Assembly (NCBI GenBank): GCA_027422505.1
Contig: JAPQWV010001605.1
Location: forward strand, 16,001-80,000
Source: Craterostigma plantagineum
Taxonomy: Eukaryota > Streptophyta > Magnoliopsida > Lamiales > Linderniaceae
Direction of reading: 5' to 3'
Length of the DNA: 64,000 bases
This document shows, piece by piece, positions 10,759 through 21,405 of the stretch (within the stretch, counting starts at the first letter, position 1; every line of letters begins with the position of its first letter). A model generated the notes under the pieces. The model saw only the letters and a list, made by a program, of their open reading frames with translations, did not search any database and had not been told where the DNA came from. The position numbers and the translations under genes were made by a program.

Positions 10759-11826
10759 AACTGTCACGTGGCCAAATAACTTAGAATTTTATGCTATATG
10801 GGCTGCACGGGCAGCTATGGAAACTGCCCTTAAGAAAACGGCCTTCTTCAGGACTTCACACCTTATTTTACTTGAGGACTTAGTGGTTCGGGTTAGCTTT
10901 GAACTCATAGCAACAAAACTCAAATAAACAAGAAACACAAAAATTTATGGGAGACAACACTCCCGACCCACTCCTTTATTTCTTAAGAACGGGGCACCAA
11001 GATGGGGAAGTACAACCACTCAACGAAAATTTCGACAACTATTAACCTATATATCCACCACATTCTGTACGATCACAAGCAATAGTTGGCATTCAAATTT
11101 GACATCCCTGTCAAACACTTATCAATTACCTTACATTGAGATGATAGTTAGGAGGTGGCACGAGGCCGAATAACTTAGAATTTTTCGCTCTAAGTTTGGG
11201 CTGCACGGCGCAGCTGCGGACGGGGCCCCAAGAATGGGGAAGTACAAGCACTCAACACTCGCACCAAACAAGTCACTCACACACTAGGTAGCTACTTGTA
11301 CAAACTTACTACAACATTCAATATTTTTGCCAAAGGTCGTGGTGCCAAATCAATGGCACTTGCTCTTTATATAGATCTTCGACCAAGGTAGCTCAAAGGA
11401 CTGAAATTCTTTGCCTTCAAGTCGCCCAATGGGAGAGTTGGGCGCCCAAGAGTGCGCCAACTACATGCTCTTCTTTTTTCTGACAAAACAGGGCCATGGA
11501 AGGAACTTTTGATCTTCACAATAGTGCCTTGACTTGCTTTCCTGGCTTGGCAGTGTGTCAGGAACGTTTGGGCTCCTTGGCCAGTGCTTTGGCTCGCTTA
11601 CAACAGGGTCCTGTCAGGGTCGTTTGGCAATCCTGGACAATCGCTGGCCTATTTTAGTCACAATGGGCTCGGCTGGTCTATAACATCCCATTCCATACCA
11701 GGACCCACTTGTAACATCCGCCCTACCGGCCCCTGTGGGGTTGGGCCCACCGCGCCCGACTGATAGTCAGGCCCCACTGTATCACCTCTAACCTTCCAGC
11801 GTGCTTCGCACTGCACGCACCCAGAG

Positions 11827-12398
11827 GTAGACATGCTCATTTTTAATCGTAACCGGCGGTTAAACCGGCTAACCGCCTGTTAACTAACCACCAGTTACGG
11901 TCGGTAACCATAACCGGCAACCGTCATCGGCCGGTTACGGGGCTGTTAGGGGTTTTCCAAACCGCCAACTGCCCGTTATTAATCGTCGGTTAGGTGGTTT
12001 AACCGTTAAATAAAAAAAGGAAAAAGAAAAAATATACTATTTTAATTTGCTAATATTAATATTAATTAATTAGAAAATACTATGTGACTTTACTAATATT
12101 AATAGTAATTATTTAGAAATTTATGAAAATATGTATTTTATATTGTATTAAAATTTGTAATATATATGATTCATAAATTTATTATATTTAAATTTTACAT
12201 CAAAATAGTATAATACGAAATACAACGAAAATTCATTTAACATTGTAGTAAATTGCAAAATAAAAAAAAATAAAAAATTTAACAGGTGGTTTAACCGCCA
12301 GTTAAACCGGCGGTTAGATTAACCGGCAAAGGGGGACGGCTAACCGTCAACGGCCCTCGGCCGGTTGTCAACCGCGTAACCGGCGGTTGGGCATCTCT
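11827..12398. mobile_element. hAT-type MITE inside the Cassandra 3' LTR
   Basis: 572-bp AT-rich insert without coding capacity. Ends are inverted: TAGACATGCTCA on the left against TAGAGATGCCCA read from the right, followed by dense AACCGGCGGTT-like subterminal repeats. The 8-bp flanks ACCCAGAG (11819-11826) and ATCCTGAG (12399-12406) match at six positions, as in an aged hAT target duplication. The sister LTR at about 12925-12940 shows the unoccupied sequence ACCCTGAGCTAC. Confidence 0.75.
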
Positions 12399-12404
12399 AT
12401 CCTG

Positions 12405-12475
12405 AGCTACTTTTCCAGGGGGACACCCATCCCCAGATTGCTCCAAGTCAAGCACGCTTAACTTGAAAATTCATA
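12405..12475 (-). promoter_or_regulatory. 5S rRNA-derived segment in Cassandra 3' LTR
   Basis: The minus strand carries AAGTTAAGCGTGCTTGACTT and then GGGGATGGGTGTCC, corresponding to the A box and C box of the 5S gene internal promoter. The MITE sits just beyond its downstream side. In Cassandra this block is conserved and may bind Pol III factors. Confidence 0.75.
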
Positions 12476-12928
12476 TGGATGGACTCCCGAAAAGGTAGGT
12501 CGACCTTGGTGATATGAGTAGTTCTATCAATTCTCTTATATGATTCTTAGCCTGACATGCCCATACATTGTCAGTCACAGGATCCCCCCATTCCAGAGTG
12601 GGATCAGTTCGTTCGTGTACCCCTTCGCCTAGAAGCCTGCTATGAGCCGCTCCTTGTCCGTGCTTCTCTTTGGCACCGGCGATCACTCCCCGCCCTCTTC
12701 GGCTCCGAGCATCGCATGCCCACCAGCTTCCGCCTAGTTCGTCCCCGAACTACACCGTACTGCGAGTGGTTGTGCTCTGATACCACTTGTAACATCCCGT
12801 CCCATACCGGGACCCATTTGTAACATCCGTCCCTACCGGGACCTGTGGGTTGGGCCCACTGCAATCGACTGATAATCTGGCCCCACTGTATCACCACTAA
12901 CCTTCTAACGTGCTTTGCACGGCACGAA

Positions 12929-13000
12929 CCCTGAGCTACTTCCCAAAGAGTCACCCATCCCAAGATTGCCCAAAGTCAAGCACGTTTAACTATGAAGTTC
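12929..13000 (-). promoter_or_regulatory. 5S rRNA-derived segment in Cassandra 5' LTR
   Basis: The minus strand reads AGTTAAACGTGCTTGACTTT and then GGGATGGGTGACTC: the 5S A-box and C-box core with a few substitutions (AAACG for AAGCG). Confidence 0.75.
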
Positions 13001-13636
13001 TTATGGATAGACTCCCGAAAAGGTAGATTCGACCTTGGTGATATGAGTAGTACTATCAATTCTCTTATACGATTCTTAGCCTGACATGCACATACATTGT
13101 CAGTCTCAGGATCCCCTCTCATTCGGGTCTGGGATCAGTTCATTCATGTACCCATTCGCGTAGAAGCCAGTCAGGAGCCGCTCCTTGTCCATGCACTCTC
13201 ATGCACCGGCGATCACTCCCCGCCCTCTTCGGTCCCGGGCGTCACTTTGTCAATCCTGTCAAAGGTTAGTAGAATGCTAACGTGGCAGTGGGATCTTGTC
13301 TAAGCCACGCTAGCCAGTCGTCGGATGTCGCGCTGTCGCGACTAAGTGCTGTCGCCTAATACCGTGTGCATGTTGCCGCGTGCGCCAGCCAATCATGCTG
13401 ACACCAATCCCGCAATCAAACCAACTACCGCGATGGGCCGCACGTGATACTTTGTGCGAAGTGCTGATGGCCGCGTGTTGCCTTGTTGTTGCGCATGCCG
13501 ACTAGGCCTTGGGCCTAGTCCATGTGCGGCCGAGTCCACCAAACTCGATCAAGTTGCGACAACTCCCATAATTTGCCGCATATATACCATTTATTCCTTC
13601 TTGCCATCACCAGCCAGTTATGCTCCGGCCTCCGCT

Positions 13637-14110
13637 TGTAGCGATCCCATTTTCAAATTAGGATTAGTGGCGGATTTTTGCAACGTAAGTCGCGGAAGAC
13701 CCGTCTAACAAAAACTTTATCCTAAATATTTTACATTACGACAAAATATCATCAACAACGTCATCAATATACACGGTCCATAGCCCCAAAAGTGAAAATA
13801 TTCAAAAATCCTATTGCCGCTCCACAGGTCTTCATCCATGTACCGCCCCGCCCTCAAAAGTCTGTGGAGCACCGCCACCAGCTACCTCAATCATGACGCG
13901 TATCAGCGTCAGACTCAGTACCTACAAAACGTAACCACTGAGCAAATTGCCCAGTAGGTGAATAAAATGTATGTATGCATGTGTGCACTCGATCCCAACC
14001 CCCGTATCTCACATGCCAATGCACACTCTTTCTTTTCCCACTTTCATATCTCATATCGTACTACACAGGGCCCTATGTTAGGCTCGACACCCACGCGCAA
14101 TAAGTCCAAG
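13637..14110 (-). repeat. Fragment of a Tekay-like LTR
   Basis: Reverse complement of about 470 bases aligns with the 3' part of the LTR at 53141-55784. Shared features are CACCTACTGGGCAA, TGTAGGTACTGAGTCTGACG, CTTTTGAGGGCGGGGCGGTA, CATGGATGAAGACCTGTGGA, GGGGCTA and the end GGGATCGCTACA (for GGGTCGCCACA). It abuts the gypsy LTR at 13636. Only the R/U5-side part survives, with many differences, so it is an older relative and not a copy of the intact element. Confidence 0.8.
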
Positions 14111-14680
14111 CCGTGTCTCCGTCCCAGTGTGACTGATCGTCCGAAAAGACTAGCTAAGCATCATTGGCTTGGTCAGCATTTACCTGACCAACTACCTAAT
14201 ACTATGCAGGCTCATCAAACAACACTTTTTAGCATTCTTCGGGATTTGGCCATTTGGGCACGAGACATGCTACCTTTTGCTATGGGCCATTTGGGCGTCT
14301 GTTTTCGTCCAGCTCCTCGAAAACAACGTTCGACTTGCATGTTTTAAGCATATAGCTATCGTTCCTTTTGAGCCAGATCAAACTCTTCTTTTGACTATGA
14401 TTGGGCCCTGCAGTGGTAGAACCTGATGAACCGGGCGTACTACTTGACTTGCCAACCGGCCTTTTCTTCTCTTTTGATATTTTATTTTTTAAACTTTTTT
14501 GTTTGCATAGTGATATCTTAGAGAGGTACAGTCTAGTTAATCCACTCGTGGAGTGCTAGTGAGCAGTTCTGTGGTAGTGACACCCTGCCCCTTCTTCTTC
14601 AGTAAAACTTAGCCCTTAGATTGATTATGCCAAACATAGCTTTACAAACTCTTACTAGATAGGGCGGCAAACTTCTTAAA
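14111..14680. other. Unassigned non-coding stretch
   Basis: Mixed sequence with a T-rich tract at 14465-14510. Short open frames (14169-14426) have no recognised domain. It could be further retrotransposon debris, but nothing diagnostic is seen. Confidence 0.3.
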
Positions 14681-15091
14681 GAGAAACCCTAGAGAGAGAA
14701 GAGAGAATTTCAAATTTTCACAAGCACGAAGCAGACGGGTCGGTGGTCACGACCACACCCTACTGAGCAGACGGGGGGCTTGGGGAAGGGGCAAGTTCTT
14801 TTCTGTGTTGGAGACATGATAGATTAGGGTTCCTTGCCGGATTTTGATGGACTAGCGGCTGCTTATCCGAAATTTGCGACCTGTTTTGACGGTGGATGAT
14901 TCCGATCGTTGATGGGGTCGGATTAATGGGGCTGACGTGAGCGATATGAGCCGCGGCGATCAGCGTATTGGCGGGAATATCACGTCTGCCACACCGCTGG
15001 CTAGCATTGGATGTGATGGCAACTCACATGTTTATTGGTCGTTCCGCATTGAGACGGGCGACTCCATGGCGAGCCACGGACTGATCGATTA

Positions 15092-16440
15092 TTGTGGGGC
15101 CACCTTGGTACGCCACCGCCGGATCCACATATGTTGGCTAAGGTTTCTGATGAGGCGAGCTACGATGAGGAAATCGAAGCTGAACCGCAGCCATGGCAGA
15201 CCGCGAAGAGGCTTTTACTGGACCAGATTAGGGTTTTGAATGGGCCTGTTATGGATGTAACAGACTCGACGCCGACTGCAAACCCTGCAATACGGGCGTT
15301 GGGAGCGAGGGTGACGTCTGCAGCTGCTGGGGTTTCTCTGATGGCGGATCTGAATGGAGCTGAGGTGGGCCAACCTGGACCTATTCCGAACAAAGGACTA
15401 TTGCCGGGCCACGTGTGGGGTCGGCATTCTTGCGCCTTGGCCCTATCTTGAAGAGGCCGGATGGGCAGACTAAGGCAGATGTGGGGTCTGATCCGATGAT
15501 GAAGTTTGCTGATGTTTTGGCGGATTCGGGTGGGGCTGAGAACTCTAACGCCCCAGCCTGCAGAACTGCGGTGCAGGCGTCGTGCCGTCTTGCCCTCGAC
15601 TATGTTGCACCCACAAAGACAATTGATGCAATCTCAGTGGTATCCCCGACCGGTATGTGGCACATCAAGGTTTTGCTAGGTGGGCAAACACCTTAGTTGG
15701 ATACTTTCTGAGGAAAAAGTCGTATTTCCCGTTTGTTGAACGGTTCGTACGTGCGCAATGGGTTAGTTTACTCGAGGTTTGTGCAACTACAAATGGGTTT
15801 TTTCGTTTCCGGGTCGAGTCACCTACGGCAATGAATACGGCATTGGATGGCGGGCTGTGGCTCCTTCAAGGCCAGCCGCTATTTTTGGAGATGTGGCGAC
15901 CGGGGATGTCGACGGAACGGAAAGAACTCGACGAGATCCCTCTTTGGGTGAAGCTATGGAACGTCCCGAGTTAGTTCTAGACTAAGACTGGCTTGGAAGT
16001 GGTGGCTAACGGAGTTGGCCGCCCAACCTTTGTTGATGGGGTTACAGCGAAAGGGGACCGGATTATTTATGCACGTGTGTGTAATGAAATCGCTCTCTAC
16101 GCCCTTCATGGAGAAGGTGCATATCGAGATGCCATGAAGATGGGGGCAAATCTGGGATTATACCGATTCGGGTGGATTATAAATGGAAGCCGATGAAGTG
16201 TGGCTTGTGTACAACATGGTCTTTTGTGGAGTCACAATGCCCTACAAGACCGGCGAGGCCGATGCCAATGCGGCGGCCAAAGTCAGCGCATGCGGCGCAT
16301 GGGCCACTGGCTCGGACTTTCGGGTCGCATCAATCAGTCCCTACTAATGAGCGAACGGTAGCTCGAGATCGACAGGAGCATAAGAAGCGGACCAGGAGTT
16401 CACATATGGAATGGCGATAAGTTGGTGCCCGGGGTAAGGC
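15092..16440 (+). pseudogene. LINE ORF1 relic (DUF4283 plus zinc knuckle)
   Basis: The nucleic-acid-binding ORF1 is spread over three frames. 15657-15974 gives FARWANTLVGYFLRKK, FVERFVRAQW, FFRFRVESP and LFLEMWRPGM, the DUF4283 domain common in plant LINE ORF1 and related gag-like proteins. 15993-16196 continues with a GRPTFVDGVT segment. 16172-16420 carries YKWKPMKCGLC, the start of the CCHC knuckle, whose later positions are degraded. Frameshifts near 15970 and 16180 show it is not functional. Confidence 0.8.
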
Positions 16441-16674
16441 TGTGAAGGTGGTGGCGCAGGCGAACTCGCCGCGGGTTGGGCACCTTGCCCGATCAAAGCA
16501 TGAGGGAGCATCCTCATCGCATGGCCTTTGTCTCCCTCGGCATTCGGGAGATGATGGCCACTCGGATCATAACTCATTTGCTGTGCTACGAGGCTTACAG
16601 GATGAGGATAGCATTGACGCACACACACTTACTTCGGGCCCTAAAGCGACTGCACCCCTATCTGTGGTTGCTCA

Positions 16675-17180
16675 ATGATTGCGATCGGTTCGTGGAATGT
16701 GTGTGGTCTTAACAGACAAGACCACGGGAGGGCTGTTGCGGATTGGATTGGTCGATTACGACTTGTGGACTTTCTTCAGACTCGTATCGCCAAATCCAAT
16801 GCGGCATGCATTTCGGAGGGGCTTAGGCCGCGTTGGACTTGGTTCTTCGACTATGATGAAGGCCCTGGTACCTGTCTCTGGGTGGGCTAGGATCCTTCTT
16901 GGCTTCGCGTGACAGTTATCGCGAAGTCTAGCCAGGCTATGCACTGCCATGTGGAGCAGCGTGATACGAATGAGCCAATATTTATCTCCTTCGTTTATGG
17001 GACTCTCGAGGAGAAGAAAGAGTACCCCTTTGGAGTGAACTGATCCACTTCTCAGCCTACGTGTGGATGATGCATGGGTGGTGACAGGGGACTTCAATAC
17101 TATCCTACATGCGGGTGTTTGTCGATAGATTGGGAGACTGGAAGCAGCCTGTTAGGGATGCATCAAGTAGATTGTTGCTC
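16675..17180 (+). pseudogene. LINE ORF2 relic, AP-endonuclease part
   Basis: Begins MIAIGSWNVCGLNRQDHGRA, with the WN-x-R-GLN start motif of plant LINE endonucleases changed at the Arg (C). Later frames give IFISFVYGT and WVVTGDFNTIL, the second endonuclease block. At least two frameshifts occur. The sequence ends after a GDWKQPVRD-like segment near 17170, before any RT. Confidence 0.8.
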
Positions 17181-17544
17181 ATGCTCATTTTCCGGCCTAA
17201 ATAAATATTTATTCATCATACCATTCAGTATATTATATATATGATTAGTGTTACTTTTATGACTAAGTATAAATTGGGTGTTTTCTGAAAAAGAAAAATA
17301 TCGAAGTTATTCACGCAATATTTACATGACCTGAGTATAAATTTTATACATTAACTCCTTGGTAATGTAACGTATTCCGTTGATTGAAGGGCATACGTGT
17401 TTGAGCTCTATGAATTATGATTTTTGAGGGATTGCGGTTTGAGATTGAATCCTTCGTTTATATTATTGGTGGACTAGCTATGGCCCAATGCCTGCTTTTG
17501 TTACACAAAAATTAAAATAGCTCATTATATTATCTGTTTCATAG
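17181..17544. other. AT-rich non-coding stretch
   Basis: No domain or element end recognised. It could be intron sequence of the DXS relic that follows. Confidence 0.35.
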
Positions 17545-18035
17545 GCGGGGGGACATGAACGGCATGGATCTTTAGAAGCTTCCGGCCGCGGTCTGTTTTG
17601 TTGTGGACCTTATCCGCATGGTGGTCATGGCTCCATCAAATGAAGCCGATCTCATGCACGTGATAGCCACATCTGCGACCATCAATGACCACCTGAGCTA
17701 CCCTAGAGGAAACACCTGTCCGCCACGCAACAAAGGGTCTCTCAGTCGAGGTATGTGTTAAAATTTGTTTGATCTATATAAACAGATTGGATAAGTAAGG
17801 GTCTTGAAAGACGACAATAGTTGATAGGGTCACAATATTGGGATTCCGGAACAATCGTGCAGAACTGTTTTTCAGCAGCGAAAATGCTCAAAGAATTGGG
17901 GTGTCGAACACGATGGCCAATGCTGGATTCAGTGAGACGCTCAAAGGCGACCTTATCAAGAACCTGGAAGAAGAACACAAGGTGCTCATTACAACTGAAG
18001 AAAGATCGATCGAAGGTTTCAGCTCGCACTCAAGG
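17545..18035 (+). pseudogene. 1-deoxy-D-xylulose-5-phosphate synthase (DXS) gene fragment
   Basis: DXS makes the first MEP-pathway intermediate from pyruvate and glyceraldehyde 3-phosphate in plastids. The frame at about 17607-17752 reads MVVMAPSNEADLMHVIATSA and ends YPRGN...NKG followed by GTATGT, the conserved transketolase-like pyrimidine-domain segment and exon end. After a short intron, 17796-18030 reads RVLKDDN, then GTIVQNCFSAAKMLKELG. After a frameshift it gives ANAGFSETLKGDLIKNLEEE and HKVLITTEERSIEGFSSHS, matching the VLITVEEGSIGGFGSH region. In-frame stops near 17822, the frameshift near 17905 and the absence of the other exons mark a pseudogene. The residues look closest to the DXS3 type (inference). 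Strand is the same as the LINE fragment before it. Confidence 0.8.
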
Positions 18036-18598
18036 AGAAAGCTCACAAAAACAATCACAAAAAAGAGAAGAGACGATTAGGTGTAATTTATCCATATTTT
18101 TTTAGTAGAACAAATCATATTCGCTCTAACGGATTCCAGAGGTAATGGAATACTTCTGTTATGAGCATTCTTGCTTGATAGTCTACTCTACTATGATGAT
18201 TATGCCCATAATTAAGCCTGTATCGAATAGCATGTAAGGTGTTTGAAGAAGTGATACAATGAGCAACAACATATATTTGGTGTTCTGAGCCGTCATATAT
18301 CATCCGATTAAAGCTGCGGTTATTGATGGAATAGATATCCACCCTCATGGCACAGTTGTTCTCTGTTCCAATGCCTCGCTATGTAACAAATCTTATTTAC
18401 AGAAGTTGCTGCTAGAGTTTCTCATTAGGATTGTTTTTCCCTTCCTCTCTATAATCGCCATCTTTATTATCATCAGGATTGAAACTTCACTAGCGCTTGT
18501 CGATTGACCCTTTTCTCGCCACTATCGTTCAACCACCGTAACCGATATGAGACTGATGTCTGGTCAAGGGTAACGCAAGATTCTCTACAAGGTATGAA
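18036..18598. other. Unassigned stretch between DXS relic and gag relic
   Basis: No recognised domain on either strand. The longest minus frame (18115-18348) has no family resemblance. The junction with the gag-protease relic at 18599 is abrupt. Confidence 0.3.
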
Positions 18599-19568
18599 CT
18601 AACAACAATTAGTGCAACTTCCGCTATCAATTATCATCATGCATACCTTCTCTTGGACCTTGCATCGGGTGTGGAAGATGTTATGTCTTTGTGAGTCGTC
18701 TTCTTTTACTTGTACGTTCGAAGCCCTCATGCTAACAAGCAGCTCGTCACAACTTGATTCGTGTTGTTCGCCTTCATTTTCATGTTCTTCTTCCGCATCG
18801 CGATCACCCTCACTTACGTACGTACCATCATCGAGCATGACTATGGTTTTCATGTTCGGACATTGTGATGCGATGTGGCCCTTTTCTAAACACTTAAAAC
18901 ATGTCACACAAGAAGAAGTACCCTTACTTGATTCACCTTTCGAGAAGTTTTTATTACCTTCTTTGGTTCTAATTTCTTCTCGACTCACCATCTCGCTGCG
19001 GGTGGGTAGGGGTTTTCCACGGAGTCGGCCTAGATGCCCGGCCGTCTTTCCTCTTTAGTTGACGCTCTACCTTCTCGGCCATGTGTAGCATCTCCTCCAT
19101 GCCAAGATAGTGCTGCAACTCAATAATGTCAGCAATCTCTCGCCTTAAACCTCGTAAGAATCGAGCCATGGTCCGGATCTTCCTCAACATTAGCCCTTGT
19201 CATCGCCGTATCTAACACTTGGTAATATTCTTCGACACTCCCCGATCCTTGCACCATGCTTGTAGCTTGTTGTACAACTCACGGTAGTAACGAGGGTGAA
19301 CAAATCGCTTCCTCAATATTGCTTTCATCTCGGTCCATGTTCTGATTGGTCGTTCTCTATTTCTTCGCCTTGCCGCCACCAGTTTTTCCGACCAAGCTAA
19401 TGCATAGTTGTGGAATTCAAGTGATGCGAGCTGAAACTTCTTTTCTCCGGAGTAGTTGTGGAGTGAGAATACTTTCTCGACCTTGGCCTCCCATTCAATA
19501 TAGGCTTCAGGGTCGCTCTTCTCTTGAAAAGTAGGGATACTCATTTTGATACCTCTTAGATCATCATC
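18599..19568 (-). pseudogene. Ty3-gypsy gag and protease-start relic
   Basis: Minus-strand order: capsid domain at 19212-19544 (PTFQEKSDPEAYIEWEAKVE, then IRTWTEMKAILRKRFV, YYRELYNKLQ), capsid end at 18969-19190 (MARFLRGLRREIADIIELQH), then 18599-18991 with a CCHC knuckle CFKCLEKGHIASQCP and the protease start MMIIDSGSCTNC. Frameshifts separate the blocks. Pol is absent. The N-terminal part of the same gag continues beyond the array at 37722-37945, proving the array inserted here. Confidence 0.85.
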
Positions 19569-19573
19569 GTTTC
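19569..19573. repeat. Target-site duplication GTTTC, left copy
   Basis: GTTTC directly precedes the LTR start TGTAATACCC; the same five bases follow the last LTR at 37717-37721. Confidence 0.93.
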
Positions 19574-20718
19574 TGTAATACCCGTAAAATCTAATTACGC
19601 GATTTACGATTTAAGTAGGGATGAAAATATTTAATTAAGAACTTTTGGATTAATTAGTATTTTCAATGATACGATGTCTTCATATATTCATACCTTTAAG
19701 TGACTTATGTGCCTATATGATTTCATGTTGTGTGATTTATAATTCTTATGTGTGTTACGAATTAGAACTAATGCGACTGCATGGAACATGTTTTACGATA
19801 ATACATGTCTACGTGATCTCATATGTGTTTAGTTAGTTATGTGCTATTAGGAATTCTAACTTAATAATAATAATAAAAAAAGGGTGTATTAGAATATGAG
19901 AAATTTTGGGTAGAAGGACTTACGAGAGATAGGAATATTAATGTATTTGATATGTAAGAATTAGTTAGGAAAAGTTACAAGTCTCGAAATAGATAAATAG
20001 ATTGCTACAAGAATAAAAGAAAATTTCATAAATTAGGACTTAGAACTTTAAACTATGTACGTCGATAGCCTAGCCATGAGGTAAAGGGGTGTTAATAATA
20101 AAATAAGGGTTGTTAGGAGAGAATTCTCGAAGGCTTAGTTATGAGAGAAAATTGAAATAACAATAAAATAAGAAATGTTACCTAAGATAAAGATAAGAAT
20201 TAACAAAAAGGTGTTGATATCAATTGTATTATACCACACGCAAGCAACAAGTGAATAAAAAGAGAATTTACATATCAATCTACATATCATTAAGGAAGAA
20301 CCAACGAAACACAAAAAAGAAAGAAGGGAAGCCAACGAGTTGATTAAGTAAGGAGCTCATAGCCAATACAAGACTTCGGATTTTTGGTAAGGAAAACACC
20401 ACTTACGACTATTATAATTCTGAAGTATTGGTTAATAATTGTTTTACCTTGATAAACTGATAAAGCTCCTAGAGTTCATGTATACCATAGATAGCAGAGG
20501 CACCAGTTAGTAGAGAGGATCTCCAGTTACGTGAATTAGGGTATGCTTAAATGGGTTTCCTTAAAAGAAATTAATTTAAGTAGAAGAACGTGTTCTAGGG
20601 TTGGAGATTTAAATTTTAGTTAGAAACTAGCCCCAGATGAAGAAGTAGGCAGTTTGATAAGATTTCTAAACCTTATTAGTTTGTAGATATGATTTTTCGG
20701 GATTAACAATGAGTTAGA

Positions 20719-21405
20719 AGTCGAAATAAATCTCGAGAGCTTATTACTTTATCTCGATATTTTTGTATATGTTATGTGTTAAAACTTAAAGTTAAAATGT
20801 CGAGACATATATATATATATATATATATCGGAATTATTAAAGTACTGTTAGATATCGAAATTTATGTAAGTTGTCGAGGTTCATATCTAAAGCATGTCGA
20901 CATTTATCTTGAAGAATTATGTAGGTTCAATGTCGAAAGCTCAACACCAAAGCCATATCGAGATTTTCATTTGTAAACACATATCGAAATCTTATTAGAG
21001 ATGCAATCGTGAGATGTCGAGATTTGTATTTAAAAACATGTCGAGAATTTCACTAATCAACCCCGACATCTTATATTCTACTTCGAAGTTTCCTTTAACC
21101 AAGTTCGAGGTTTATATTAATTATAATATCAACAATCATCTTGACATCTGATTATAACTACAATTGACCTTTTATTCATAATCTCGACATGTATATCGAG
21201 ATTCCACTCAAGACCCATTTCATAATATATGTCGATATTAATCCTATATTAAATTCCATTTATGATATTGACTTCGACATATAATATCTCGACATCTTGG
21301 TTATAGCATTAAAACATACCTCGAATTTTATGTGCTATGTCGAGATTTATCATGAAAATGTCTAAGTCATGTCGAGGTTAATTCAAAAATTTGGTTTCGA
21401 AATTT
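20719..21405. repeat. TCGA-motif array in LTR 1
   Basis: 23 TCGA sites counted by eye in about 690 bases, in contexts such as TGTCGAGATTT, TCTCGACAT and ATCGAAAT, on both strands at 10-60 bp spacing. About two would be expected by chance at this base composition. It encodes no protein. The same array occurs in LTR 2 and LTR 3, and in the different LTR of the Tekay element. Confidence 0.85.

Larger units (their letters stand above)
11679..13246 (-). mobile_element. Cassandra TRIM element, minus strand, with a nested MITE
   Basis: Cassandra is a terminal-repeat retrotransposon in miniature whose LTRs hold 5S rRNA-derived sequence. The 5' LTR is 12788-13246 (459 bp), the internal part only 12717-12787 (71 bp), and the 3' LTR 11679-12716 (458 bp once the MITE and its extra target copy are removed). 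The PBS TGGTATCAGAGC is at about 12775-12786. Flanks TGGTC (11674-11678) and TTGTC (13247-13251) fit a 5-bp target duplication with one change. The uninterrupted target is visible at the matching place in the other gypsy LTR (near 5430). It encodes nothing and would depend on another element's proteins. Confidence 0.85.
4945..13636 (-). mobile_element. Degenerate Ty3-gypsy LTR retrotransposon with nested insertions
   Basis: Read on the minus strand the order is 5' LTR (10762-13636), PBS, gag, protease, RT, RNase H, integrase, PPT, 3' LTR (4945-5908). This order, with integrase last, defines Ty3-gypsy. Every domain contains frameshifts or stops. Nested in it are an insertion in RT (7956-8607) and a Cassandra element in the 5' LTR (11679-13246), which itself carries a MITE. 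The two LTRs align along their length outside the insertions but differ at many positions, so the element is old. Confidence 0.85.
10762..13636 (-). repeat. 5' LTR of the degenerate gypsy element, rearranged and interrupted
   Basis: Begins TGTCACGTGGCCAAATAACT at 10762. About 260 bases in, it passes into the segment whose inverse occurs at 4215-4940 (11025-11145). At about 11145 it restarts with a second LTR-end-like copy (GATAGTTAGGAGGTGGCACG), which aligns to the 3' LTR through 13636 apart from the Cassandra at 11679-13246. Either two partial LTRs abut or an inversion/duplication occurred. Confidence 0.65.
14681..17180 (+). mobile_element. LINE (plant L1 type), 5' part only
   Basis: Starts with a 5' UTR-like AGAGAAACCCTAGAGAGAGA and contains ORF1 and the endonuclease start of ORF2, then stops without RT or poly-A tail. 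LINE copies normally lose their 5' end, so the missing 3' half points to a later deletion or rearrangement near 17180. Confidence 0.8.

Noticed and set aside
20135..20335. 66-codon hydrophobic minus frame repeated at 25180 and 30225
   Set aside because: AT-rich LTR sequence; identical copies come from the LTRs, not from selection on a protein.
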